From assembly GCA_013041835.1 (NCBI GenBank), contig JABDRH010000373.1, positions 1 through 7,188 on the forward strand: DNA of 7,188 bases, in the 5' to 3' direction. This DNA is from Desulfatitalea sp. (GTDB lineage Bacteria; Desulfobacterota; Desulfobacteria; Desulfobacterales; Desulfosarcinaceae). Made by a program: the position numbers and the translations under genes. The number at the start of each line of letters is the position of its first letter. Position 1 is the first letter of the stretch. Under the pieces are notes generated by a model, which did no database searches, was not told the origin of the DNA, and saw nothing but the letters and a program-made list of their open reading frames with translations. Below, piece by piece: positions 1-6,726 of this stretch.

Positions 1-575
1 GTGATTACCCGGAATATCAGGGGATGCATCATATCGCGGACGACAAGGCGATTTTGGAGCTGGTTGACCCGGCCACGCTGGAACCGGTTCCTTTCGAGCA
101 TGGGGCCAAAGGCATGGTCGTTCAAACGACGCTGGAAGCCGAAGGGATGTTATGGTTCCGAGAGACTTTCGGTGATATTTTCCAGGTGTTTACCGAACCC
201 TGCCCTTGCGGCCAGACGGGATTCCGTTACAAGGTGGTCGGCCGGGTGGATGACATGTTGAAGGTAAAGGGCGTCATGGTTTACCCGGCATCCATTGACG
301 GGGTGATCACCGGTTTTGCGCCGAGGGTGACAGGAGAATTCAGGATTATTTTGGATGAGCCGCCGCCCCGGGTCGTTCCGCCGTTAAAGCTGAAGGTTGA
401 ATATGGTGAACAAGTAAAAGAAAACGAGTTGGAGAGTTTGGCCAAGGAGATGGAAGGAAAGATGCACGATCGACTGAAGATCAGCCCCAAAATTCAGTGG
501 GTTCCGCCATTTAGCCTTGAAAGATCGGAAGGAAAGACCAAGTTCTTCGAAAAAACCTACGAAGAAAAGAAATAA
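1..575 (+). CDS. PaaK-like AMP-forming CoA ligase, C-terminal part (5' end outside window)
   Basis: Partial gene read in the frame starting at base 3, with about 190 codons before the TAA at 573-575. Phenylacetate-CoA ligases are usually about 430 residues, so more than half is missing. The family activates aromatic or other carboxylic acids to CoA thioesters with ATP, giving AMP and PPi, in the cytosol. What is visible: the start of the fragment (DYPEYQGMHH) resembles the PaaK strand after the adenylate site; next comes a Cys-Pro-Cys-Gly element (EPCPCGQTGF), then the hinge and A8-like segment GRVDDMLKVKGVMVYPASID, then a small C-terminal PaaK-type domain. Two oddities: the segment usually read as IRYRTGD is FRETFGD here, keeping the first Arg and the Asp, and the common KGVNVYP is KGVMVYP. 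The substrate cannot be predicted, and a ligase-like protein with changed activity is possible. The thiolase gene follows after 91 bases, so co-transcription is likely. Confidence 0.85.
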   Translation, partial: DYPEYQGMHHIADDKAILELVDPATLEPVPFEHGAKGMVVQTTLEAEGMLWFRETFGDIFQVFTEPCPCGQTGFRYKVVGRVDDMLKVKGVMVYPASIDGVITGFAPRVTGEFRIILDEPPPRVVPPLKLKVEYGEQVKENELESLAKEMEGKMHDRLKISPKIQWVPPFSLERSEGKTKFFEKTYEEKK

Positions 576-666
576 GCGGTTTCAATCCGATGACATCATG
601 GAAGGTATTCTATGTTCCGTTAAAAAACTGGATGATAGAAAGATCGTATCCAGGTAGGAGAATTAA

Positions 667-1845
667 ATGAGCAAAAAGGTTGTTGTGGTCAGTGCGGTGC
701 GGACCCCTATTTGCGATTTCGGAGGGGGATTCAAAGAGGTCAACGCCGGTGATTTATCCGCCGCGACGATGGCCGAGGCGATCAAGCGCGCCGGAATTGA
801 AAACGATATGCTGGACGAGGTGATCTGGGGCTGCTGCATCCAGGATTTCAATGAACCCAATGTGGCCCGCTGCGGGGCGCTGATCGCCGGAATTCCGGTG
901 GAAGTGCCGGCCTATACCATCCAGCGGCAGTGTTCGTCGGGCATGCAGGCGATCCAGAACGCCGTGCTCCAGATTCAGTCCGGAACGGCGGACGTTATCA
1001 TGTGCGGCGGTGTGGAAAGTTACAGTACCGCGCCTTACGTGTTTCGCAAGGGGCGTTGGGGCGCCCGGCTTATGCATCAGCAGATGGAAGATTCGATCTG
1101 GAACATGCTTCATTCCGGTGGAGATCTGATCATGGGGCAGACCGCCGAGCTGATCGCTAAGAAATGGAAGATCACCCGGGCCGAAAGCGACGAAGTGGCC
1201 GTTCGCAGCCACAACAACGCTGAAAAAGCGATCACCGCGGGAAAATTCGAAGAAGAGATCGTTGCCGTGTCGGTTCCCCAGCGCAAAGGGGATCCCAAGG
1301 TCATCAAACAGGACGAACATCCCCGGTTCGGTTTGACCATCGACGATATTTCGTCCATGAAGCCGGCTTTTGAAAAAGACGGTATTGTCACGGCGGCCAG
1401 TTCATCGGGGCTCAACGACGGCGCGGCCGCCCTTCTGGTGATGTCCGAAGAAAAAGCCAAAAGCTTAGGGTTGACGCCCCTGGCCGTGATTGGTGATTTC
1501 GGCGTGGGCGGCGTGGACCCCAATTACATGGGCGAAGGGCCCATACCGGCGGCCAAAAAGATGTTCGAGCGATCCAAATACGCCTTGCCGGATGTGGGGC
1601 TGATTGAATTGAACGAGGCCTTTGCCGCTCAGTATATCGCCTGTGAGCGGGGTATTGGATTCGACCGGGAGATTGCCAACGTCAACGGCAGCGGGTGCGG
1701 TCTGGGCCATCCGGTGGGGTGCACCGGCGCCCGCATCGTCATATCCCTGATTTATGAAATGCGCCGCCGCAATGTGGAAAACGGCATGGCGGGCTTGTGC
1801 GCCGGCGGGGGCATGGGGACGACCATACTGGTGCATGCCGTGTAA
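667..1845 (+). CDS. Thiolase family acetyl-CoA C-acyltransferase
   Basis: A 392-residue thiolase, normal length for the family. It reversibly cleaves a 3-ketoacyl-CoA with CoA to acetyl-CoA plus a shortened acyl-CoA; acetoacetyl-CoA would give two acetyl-CoA. Catalytic residues fall at the same numbers as in the Zoogloea enzyme: nucleophile Cys89 in QRQCSSGMQA, Asn316 in NEAFAAQ, His348 in GLGHPVGCTGAR and Cys378 in LCAGGGMG. The SGLNDGAAA CoA-loop motif is at 247-255. There are departures: HMG before TAE reads IMG (155-157), TAGNASGLND reads TAASSSGLND, and NGGAIALGHP reads NGSGCGLGHP. These suggest a subfamily other than classic PhaA/AtoB, so chain-length preference is open. The ATG at 667 follows TAGGAG at 655-660 with a 6-base spacer. 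Its neighbours, two 3-hydroxyacyl-CoA dehydrogenases, fit a beta-oxidation or acetoacetyl-CoA role. Confidence 0.95.
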   Translation: MSKKVVVVSAVRTPICDFGGGFKEVNAGDLSAATMAEAIKRAGIENDMLDEVIWGCCIQDFNEPNVARCGALIAGIPVEVPAYTIQRQCSSGMQAIQNAVLQIQSGTADVIMCGGVESYSTAPYVFRKGRWGARLMHQQMEDSIWNMLHSGGDLIMGQTAELIAKKWKITRAESDEVAVRSHNNAEKAITAGKFEEEIVAVSVPQRKGDPKVIKQDEHPRFGLTIDDISSMKPAFEKDGIVTAASSSGLNDGAAALLVMSEEKAKSLGLTPLAVIGDFGVGGVDPNYMGEGPIPAAKKMFERSKYALPDVGLIELNEAFAAQYIACERGIGFDREIANVNGSGCGLGHPVGCTGARIVISLIYEMRRRNVENGMAGLCAGGGMGTTILVHAV

Positions 1846-1855
1846 TGCCAATAAA

Positions 1856-1887
1856 GTGTCCATCCACACCGGTTTGTGGGTGGACAC
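1856..1887 (+). promoter_or_regulatory. Intercistronic 13-bp hairpin between thiolase and dehydrogenase genes
   Basis: GTGTCCATCCACA (1856-1868) pairs along its full length with TGTGGGTGGACAC (1875-1887), with one T-G wobble (1863/1880) and a six-base loop CCGGTT. It fills most of the 69-base gap between thiolase and dehydrogenase. The + strand has only GTTTAA after it, with no proper U-tract, so it is a weak terminator candidate in that direction. On the - strand it would be followed by TTTATT, but no - strand gene ends here. An mRNA-stabilising, processing or attenuating element that changes the ratio of flanking gene products is the likeliest reading. The structure is seen directly; the function is inferred. 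Confidence 0.6.
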
Positions 1888-1902
1888 GGTTTAACAGGAT
1901 TC

Positions 1903-1909
1903 GGAGAAG
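1903..1909 (+). promoter_or_regulatory. Ribosome binding site that decides the dehydrogenase start
   Basis: GGAGAAG lies 5 bases before the ATG at 1915. An in-frame GTG at 1876 would lengthen the protein by 13 residues, but that start lies inside the second arm of the hairpin, has no Shine-Dalgarno sequence, and would place extra residues before the Rossmann strand. The ATG at 1915 is therefore preferred. Confidence 0.75.
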
Positions 1910-1914
1910 CGAAT

Positions 1915-2775
1915 ATGGATATTAAAAAAATCTGCGTGCTGGGCGCCGGGCTGATGGGAAACGGCATTGCCCAGGTTTGCGCCCAGGCGGGTTACACCGT
2001 GGCCTTGCGGGATATTGAACAGCGTTTCGTGGACGGCGGCATGGCCATGATCCAAAAAAACCTTTCCCGGGACGTGGAAAAGGGCAAAAAGAGCCGGCAG
2101 GAGATGGATGACATCCTCGGGCGGATCACCCCCACCGTCGATCTGAAAACCGCCGCCGCGGGCGCGGATATCGTGGTCGAAGTGATCATCGAAGTGATGG
2201 ATATCAAGAAGAAAGTCTTTGCTGAACTGGAGCGGATCGTTTCGGACAAATGCCTGTTTTTCACCAACACCTCCGGGCTGAGCATCAGCGAGATGGCGGC
2301 CCAGACCCAACGGCCGGACCGGTTCATCGGGACCCATTTTTTCAATCCCGTGCCGGTGATGAAGCTGCTGGAGATCATCAAGGGCCACGAAACTTCCGAT
2401 GAGACCCTGCGGATCGCAAAGGCCTGGGGTGAAGCGATCGGCAAGGAGGTGATCGTGGTCAACGAGATGCCGGCCTTTGCCGTCAACCGTATCTTGTGCC
2501 CCATGCTCAATGAAGCGTTTTTCACATTGGGCGAAGGCGTGGCCACCGCCGAAGATATCGACACGGGCATGGTGTTGGGCTGCAACCACCCCATCGGCCC
2601 GTTGGCGCTCGCCGACCTGATCGGCCTGGACACCCTGCTGCATGTGATCGAAGGGTTGCACACGGAACTGGGCGACAAGTACCGGCCGGCGCCGCTGCTG
2701 AAAAAGCTGGTTCGTTCCGGCAACTATGGCCGAAAAACCGGCAAAGGTGTCTACGACTATACCAGCAAGAAGTAA
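1915..2775 (+). CDS. 3-hydroxybutyryl-CoA dehydrogenase type (3-hydroxyacyl-CoA dehydrogenase)
   Basis: A 286-residue protein, typical of single-function Hbd/PaaH2-type enzymes. It oxidises (S)-3-hydroxyacyl-CoA to 3-ketoacyl-CoA, or runs in reverse. The N-terminal Rossmann fold has G10-x-G12-x-x-G15 ([13 protein letters not shown]), and an acidic residue at Asp33 after the second strand points to NAD rather than NADP. The catalytic set is in place: Ser120 (TNTSGLS), His141 ([17 protein letters not shown]), Glu153 and Asn191 ([13 protein letters not shown]), with the family spacing of 21, 12 and 50 residues. The C-terminal helical dimerisation domain ends with [11 protein letters not shown]. 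Small departures are NTSG for NTSS and EMPAFAVNR for DVPGFVVNR. It sits between the thiolase and a second dehydrogenase, so acetoacetyl-CoA/3-hydroxybutyryl-CoA interconversion is a natural role. The exact chain length is not visible. Confidence 0.92.
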   Translation: MDIKKICVLGAGLMGNGIAQVCAQAGYTVALRDIEQRFVDGGMAMIQKNLSRDVEKGKKSRQEMDDILGRITPTVDLKTAAAGADIVVEVIIEVMDIKKKVFAELERIVSDKCLFFTNTSGLSISEMAAQTQRPDRFIGTHFFNPVPVMKLLEIIKGHETSDETLRIAKAWGEAIGKEVIVVNEMPAFAVNRILCPMLNEAFFTLGEGVATAEDIDTGMVLGCNHPIGPLALADLIGLDTLLHVIEGLHTELGDKYRPAPLLKKLVRSGNYGRKTGKGVYDYTSKK

Positions 2776-2804
2776 AACAGTAAAAAAAGAAGGAGGGCGC
2801 AGTC

Positions 2805-3731
2805 ATGAAAAAGGTCGCTGTTGTCGGTGCCGGCCTCATGGGCCATGGCATTGCGCAGATTTTCGGGTTGGAAGGTTTTTCCGTCCACCTCACGGACATC
2901 AAGCCGGAAGCGCTCGAGAGCGCCGTCGAGAATGTCCGCGCCAACCTGACGCTGCTGGCGGAACACGATATTATCCAAACCCAGGACGTGACGGCGGCCT
3001 TGGCGCGGATTGCCACCACAACGGACATGGCCCAGGCTGTGGCCGATGCCGATTTTGTCATTGAAGCGGTGATCGAGAACCTGGAACTGAAGCAGAAGCT
3101 TTTTCAGGATTTGGACGCCCTTTGCCCTGCCGACACCATCCTGGCCACCAACACCTCGGTGATCAGTATAACGCAGATTGCCGCTCTCACCAAGGAACCG
3201 GGCCGGGTGGTGGGAACTCACTTCTGGAATCCGCCGTATCTGATTCCCCTGGTGGAGGTGATTCGAGGGGAGCATACCACCGACGGCGTCATGGATCGTA
3301 CCTTTGACATTCTCCAGCGGGTCGGCAAACACCCGGTACGGGTCAACAAGGATGTGCCGGGTTTTGTCGGCAATCGCCTGCAGCATGCCTTATGGCGCGA
3401 AGCGGTCTCCATTGTTGAAAACGGCATTGCCGATGCCGCCACGGTTGACGAGTGCGTCAAGTTTGGTTTCGGCCTGAGATTGCCGGTGCTGGGGCCCATG
3501 GAAAATGCCGATCTGGTGGGGACCGATCTGACCCTGGCCATTCATGAATACATTCTCAAGCATCTGGAACGTTCCCCTGATGCCTCCCCCTTGCTCAAGT
3601 CGCTGGTTGACCGCGGCGATTTGGGATTCAAATCCGGCCGGGGATTTCAGCAGTGGTCCCGGCAGGAAGCCGACGATTCCCATAAGCGGCTTAAGAGTTA
3701 CCTGTTGCAAGTGACATCGCAATCAACGTGA
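2805..3731 (+). CDS. Second 3-hydroxyacyl-CoA dehydrogenase superfamily protein, possibly acting on a free 3-hydroxy acid
   Basis: A 308-residue NAD-binding dehydrogenase, clearly homologous to the preceding gene but diverged. The Rossmann motif is G8-x-G10-x-x-G13 (VVGAGLMGHGIAQ), with Asp31 as the likely NAD-selecting acid. The catalytic positions Ser118 (TNTSVIS), His139, Glu151 and Asn190 (GFVGNRLQHALWREA) are kept. The substrate loop reads GTHFWNPPYLIPLVEVI, not the [13 protein letters not shown] of Hbd. NPPYLIPLVE-like loops recall L-carnitine dehydrogenase and lambda-crystallin/gulonate dehydrogenase, which act on free hydroxy acids, although these relatives usually have HP before the Asn-Pro. 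The C-terminus is longer than in the neighbour. AAGGAGG at 2790-2796 lies 8 bases before the ATG. The gap to BKACE is only 13 bases, so making the beta-keto acid for BKACE is an attractive role; that is inference, and an ordinary CoA-thioester substrate remains possible. Confidence 0.88.
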   Translation: MKKVAVVGAGLMGHGIAQIFGLEGFSVHLTDIKPEALESAVENVRANLTLLAEHDIIQTQDVTAALARIATTTDMAQAVADADFVIEAVIENLELKQKLFQDLDALCPADTILATNTSVISITQIAALTKEPGRVVGTHFWNPPYLIPLVEVIRGEHTTDGVMDRTFDILQRVGKHPVRVNKDVPGFVGNRLQHALWREAVSIVENGIADAATVDECVKFGFGLRLPVLGPMENADLVGTDLTLAIHEYILKHLERSPDASPLLKSLVDRGDLGFKSGRGFQQWSRQEADDSHKRLKSYLLQVTSQST

Positions 3732-3744
3732 TAAGGAGATCAAA

Positions 3745-4665
3745 ATGAGAAAGGCGATTATAACGGCAGCCCTGACCGGCTCCATCCATACCCCCAGCAT
3801 GTCGCCCTATCTGCCGGTGACCGCCAGCCAGTTGATCGACGAGATCCTGGCGGTCCATGACGCCGGCGGCGCCGTCGCCCATCTGCATGTCAGGGATCAG
3901 CAGACCGGCCTGCCCAATGCGGATCAGGACACCTACATGGAGATCGCCTCGACGGTCAAAAAGCACTGCGACATCATCTTGTGCACCACCACCGGCGGAC
4001 GGTTGGGTGAACCGGTGGAAAAACGCGGTCGCGTGGCCACGACATTGAAACCCGAATTGGCCTCGTTGAACGCCGGTTCTTTGAATTTCGCCCTGTTTCA
4101 TATCGCCGACAAGATCAAAGAGTACAAGTTCGACTGGGAGAAATCGTACCTGGAAGGGACCGAAGATTTTATTTTTCCAAACACCTTCAAGACCATGCGG
4201 CAGTTTTTGGAAACCTTTGACGCTTCCGAAACCAAGCCGGAATTCGAGATCTACGACATGGGCATGATCAACAATCTGGCTTACCTGATCAAAGCCGGCA
4301 TCGCCAAAAAGCCGGTCTATCTACAGTTCGTTCTAGGAATTTTGGGTGGCATGCCGGCCACTCCGGAGAGCCTGGTCTACTTGGTGGACACGGCGCGGCG
4401 GCAGATCGGCGATTTTCAGTTTTCCGTGTGCGCCGCCGGCAGCATGCAGTTTCCCATGTGCACCCAGTCGCTGATCATGGGCGGCAACGCCCGGGTGGGC
4501 CTGGAAGACAATCTGTACCTGGAAAAAGGCGTGCTGGCCAAAAGCAACGCCGACCAGGTCAAAAAGATCATCCGTATTGCCAATGAGCTGGGCATTTCGC
4601 CGGCCACGCCCGATGACGCGAGGCAAATATTGGGACTTAAAGGACTCTCACAGGTTTCTTTTTAG
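3745..4665 (+). CDS. Beta-keto acid cleavage enzyme (BKACE, DUF849; 3-keto-5-aminohexanoate cleavage family)
   Basis: A 306-residue TIM-barrel enzyme. The family condenses a beta-keto acid with acetyl-CoA to give acetoacetate plus a CoA ester, using a divalent metal, usually zinc. The metal site is visible: His46 and His48 in AHLHVRD and Glu254 in RVGLEDNLYL. Arg250 and Asp255 keep the spacing of the catalytic Arg226/Glu230/Asp231 of Kce from Cloacamonas. TTTGGRLGE (81-89), KPELASLNAGSLNF (102-115) and QFVLGILGGMPAT (194-206) are further family motifs. The N-terminus TGSIHTPSMSPYLPVT puts Ile at position 14, where Kce has the Glu that holds the substrate amino group. The natural substrate is thus probably not 3-keto-5-aminohexanoate. 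AAGGAG at 3733-3738 lies 6 bases before the ATG. It is close-coupled to a dehydrogenase that could supply its keto acid. Confidence 0.93.
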   Translation: MRKAIITAALTGSIHTPSMSPYLPVTASQLIDEILAVHDAGGAVAHLHVRDQQTGLPNADQDTYMEIASTVKKHCDIILCTTTGGRLGEPVEKRGRVATTLKPELASLNAGSLNFALFHIADKIKEYKFDWEKSYLEGTEDFIFPNTFKTMRQFLETFDASETKPEFEIYDMGMINNLAYLIKAGIAKKPVYLQFVLGILGGMPATPESLVYLVDTARRQIGDFQFSVCAAGSMQFPMCTQSLIMGGNARVGLEDNLYLEKGVLAKSNADQVKKIIRIANELGISPATPDDARQILGLKGLSQVSF

Positions 4666-4912
4666 CCACGGTCGACTAAATCATACGGCGTAGAATCACA
4701 AGGTGCCTCCCCCGAAAGTTGATGAATATCACTTAAGGGTAAACGATGCATTCCTTCCCCGATGGCAACCGACAAAGATCAGCGTCTGTTGATGCATGAA
4801 CGCGTTTAAACAGCAAGCCGGTTTCCGATACACCAGCGGATACCCGATGCAAGTCGAGCCTATTCGTTTGTCAGTGACATGAACCTACACAGTTCTTCCA
4901 AGGAGGTGTTTT
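4666..4912. other. 247-base intergenic stretch, probable leader of the acyl-CoA synthetase gene
   Basis: No supportable gene is present; the only ATG frames are a few codons long (for example 4747-4800). No clear G+C-rich hairpin with a T-run follows the BKACE stop. GATG recurs at 4721, 4745, 4761, 4791 and 4846, including GTTGATGAAT (4718) versus GTTGATGCAT (4788), and CCCGATG at 4758 and 4843. An imperfect inverted repeat, GGTTTCCG (4820-4827) with CGGATACC (4837-4844), has one mismatch and a nine-base loop. TTGTCA at 4868-4873 could be a -35 box, but no convincing -10 box sits 16-18 bases later, and I found no sigma-54 GG/GC pair. The length, much longer than the other gaps, suggests a separate promoter or regulator site. 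Confidence 0.45.
4900..4908 (+). promoter_or_regulatory. Near-perfect ribosome binding site of the acyl-CoA synthetase gene
   Basis: AAGGAGGTG, an extended match to the 16S rRNA anti-Shine-Dalgarno sequence, ends 4 bases before the ATG at 4913. It is among the strongest sites in the window and fixes the start of the synthetase. Efficient translation is expected. Confidence 0.85.
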
Positions 4913-6673
4913 ATGCCGTTACAGTATCTATTTAAAGATGCCATGGTGTTGAATTCTATCCGGGACATGCAAGAACGGGAGGCGGCCGCTAAATCATTCT
5001 TTGAGAAACTAAATAAAATGAACCTGCCCGACAAGTTCAACTGGGCGGCGGAAATATTTGAAGGGATTCATGTCAAGGAGAGAGGAGACCAACCGGCATT
5101 GATCTGGACGGATCTGGATTCGGCCGCGGAACGTCGCTACACCTATCGGGAAGTCATGCAAAATGGAAATAAGCTTCTTAATTACCTACGGAAAAGAGGT
5201 GTTGAAAAAGGGCATAATATCTACATTTTGTGCCCGATCGTTCCTGAAACATGGTTTGCTTCCTTCGCGGGAATAAAAGGTGGCCTTGTGTCGGTGCCGA
5301 CCGCCACAACCATGACGGAAAGTGAAATAAAATTCAGGTTCGAGACCTATCCACCCGATGTCGTGCTTGCTTTCGAAGGGCTATCGGATCTGGTGGACAA
5401 TGCCTTGCAAAACGCGGCGTGCACCCCAAAGGCAAAGATCGTATTGGGCAAAAAAGACGGGTGGGTTTCTTATACCGAGTTGGAAAGCGAATCGGCGGAG
5501 GCGGCGCCCGCGGATGTCGGCAAAGATGACGTGCTGTTCTGCTTTTTCACATCCGGGACAACAGGGCTGCCCAAAAGGGTAGGGCACAGCGCCACGTCAT
5601 ATCCTGTCGGTCATTTGTCAACCGCTGTCATGATAGGGCTTGAACCCGGAGACATTCATCATAATTTAAGCGCGCCCGGCTGGGCCAAGTGGGCATGGAG
5701 CAGTTTTTTTGCACCGTTCAATGTCGGCGCTACCGCGACCGGTTTCGCGTTTACGGCACTGAATGCCGAAAAGTATATTGCGGCTGTCGCGAAATATAAG
5801 ATGAACTCTTTTTGTGCCCCACCCACCGCCTGGCGAACATTTGTCGGTCTCGATTTGAGCAAATACGATCTTGGGTCAATGAAATACTCGCTAAGCGCCG
5901 GCGAGCCTTTGAATCCCGAAGTCATCGATCAATGGAAAAACGCCACGGGCAATGAAATCAGGGACTTTTACGGTCAGACGGAATCGACATGCATGATCGG
6001 CAATCCGCCCTGGATGGAAGGGAAAATGCGGTTGGGTTCATTTGGCTATCCCGCATATATGTATGATGTCGTTTTGGTGGATGATTACGGCGCCGAGATC
6101 ACCGATGCCGGCGATCCCGGACATATCGCCGTTCGGTTGAAGAACTGGAGAGCCTTGGGCCTTTTTCACCAGTATATTGACGACCCGGAAAAGACACAAG
6201 GCGCATTTAAAGATGATTTATATTATACAGGGGACAAGGCATTTATTGATCAAGACGGCTACTGGTGGTTTGTCGGCAGGTCCGACGATGTGATTAAATC
6301 CTCCGACTATCGCGTCGGTCCGTTTGAAGTGGAAAGCGCGCTGATAGAACATCCGGCTGTTTTGGAAACGGCCGTGGTGGGCAGCCCTGATCCGAACAGA
6401 TACCAGCTTGTCAAGGCGTTTGTCATTTTGGCTGCTGGTCATGAGCCGTCCCGGGAGCTCGCCTTGGCGTTGTTTAAACACACGATCAACGTGCTGGCCA
6501 AATTCAAAATTCCAAGAATTATTGAATTCGTCGATGAACTTCCAAAAACCATCAGCGGTAAGATTAGAAGAGTTGAATTAAGAAAAAATGAAGAAAACAA
6601 GAAGAAGATGAAAAGTGTTTTGCCAAACGAATACTTTTATCATGAATTTAAGGAACTCAGTTCAAAGAAGTGA
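4913..6673 (+). CDS. Medium-chain-type acyl-CoA synthetase (AMP-forming, ANL superfamily)
   Basis: A 586-residue adenylate-forming ligase of the ACSM/MACS kind. It activates a carboxylic acid to an acyl-AMP and then an acyl-CoA. Motifs in order: ATP loop TSGTTGLPK (213-221); SAPGWAKWAWSSFFAPFNVG (253-272), typical of this branch; SAGEPLNPEV (328-337); YGQTE (353-357); YTGD (438-441) with the ribose-binding Asp441; hinge region GRSDDVIKSSDYRVGPFEVE (455-474); and catalytic Lys550 in LPKTISGKIRR (543-553). All catalytic elements look intact. The SGYRIGP glycine of the A8 motif is Asp465 here. The gene is visibly richer in A+T and AAA codons than its neighbours. It begins after a 247-base leader, so it may be separately regulated or acquired. 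The substrate is unknown; short branched, medium-chain or aromatic acids are all used by relatives. Confidence 0.93.
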   Translation: MPLQYLFKDAMVLNSIRDMQEREAAAKSFFEKLNKMNLPDKFNWAAEIFEGIHVKERGDQPALIWTDLDSAAERRYTYREVMQNGNKLLNYLRKRGVEKGHNIYILCPIVPETWFASFAGIKGGLVSVPTATTMTESEIKFRFETYPPDVVLAFEGLSDLVDNALQNAACTPKAKIVLGKKDGWVSYTELESESAEAAPADVGKDDVLFCFFTSGTTGLPKRVGHSATSYPVGHLSTAVMIGLEPGDIHHNLSAPGWAKWAWSSFFAPFNVGATATGFAFTALNAEKYIAAVAKYKMNSFCAPPTAWRTFVGLDLSKYDLGSMKYSLSAGEPLNPEVIDQWKNATGNEIRDFYGQTESTCMIGNPPWMEGKMRLGSFGYPAYMYDVVLVDDYGAEITDAGDPGHIAVRLKNWRALGLFHQYIDDPEKTQGAFKDDLYYTGDKAFIDQDGYWWFVGRSDDVIKSSDYRVGPFEVESALIEHPAVLETAVVGSPDPNRYQLVKAFVILAAGHEPSRELALALFKHTINVLAKFKIPRIIEFVDELPKTISGKIRRVELRKNEENKKKMKSVLPNEYFYHEFKELSSKK

Positions 6674-6726
6674 TTTGGTGCCTGTTCGTTTCTTCTTCAT
6701 CGCTTAGTTGTGTGAAAAATCAAAAC

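Noticed and set aside
598..657. Nineteen-codon open frame in the gap before the thiolase gene
   Set aside because: It has no ribosome binding site and no recognisable features, and a frame this short is expected by chance.
1876..1914. Upstream GTG start for the first dehydrogenase
   Set aside because: It lies inside the hairpin arm, has no Shine-Dalgarno sequence, and adds residues not expected before the Rossmann fold.
1891..2661. Long antisense open frame (256 codons) opposite the first dehydrogenase
   Set aside because: It is the mirror of a well-supported gene in G+C-rich DNA, rich in His, Asp and Gly with no recognisable domain. The other antisense frames at 754-1320, 1110-1523, 2757-3386 and 3691-4101 are rejected for the same reason.
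3745..4665. Lysine fermentation assignment (Kce) for the BKACE gene
   Set aside because: Position 14 is Ile rather than Glu, and no lysine aminomutase or 3,5-diaminohexanoate dehydrogenase gene is in view.
4868..4896. Sigma-70 promoter with TTGTCA as -35 box
   Set aside because: No acceptable -10 box is present at the right spacing, so I did not call it as a promoter.
6664..6699. Possible terminator after the synthetase gene
   Set aside because: AAGAAG can pair with CTTCTT across a long loop, but the stem is short and A-T rich with no following T-run.
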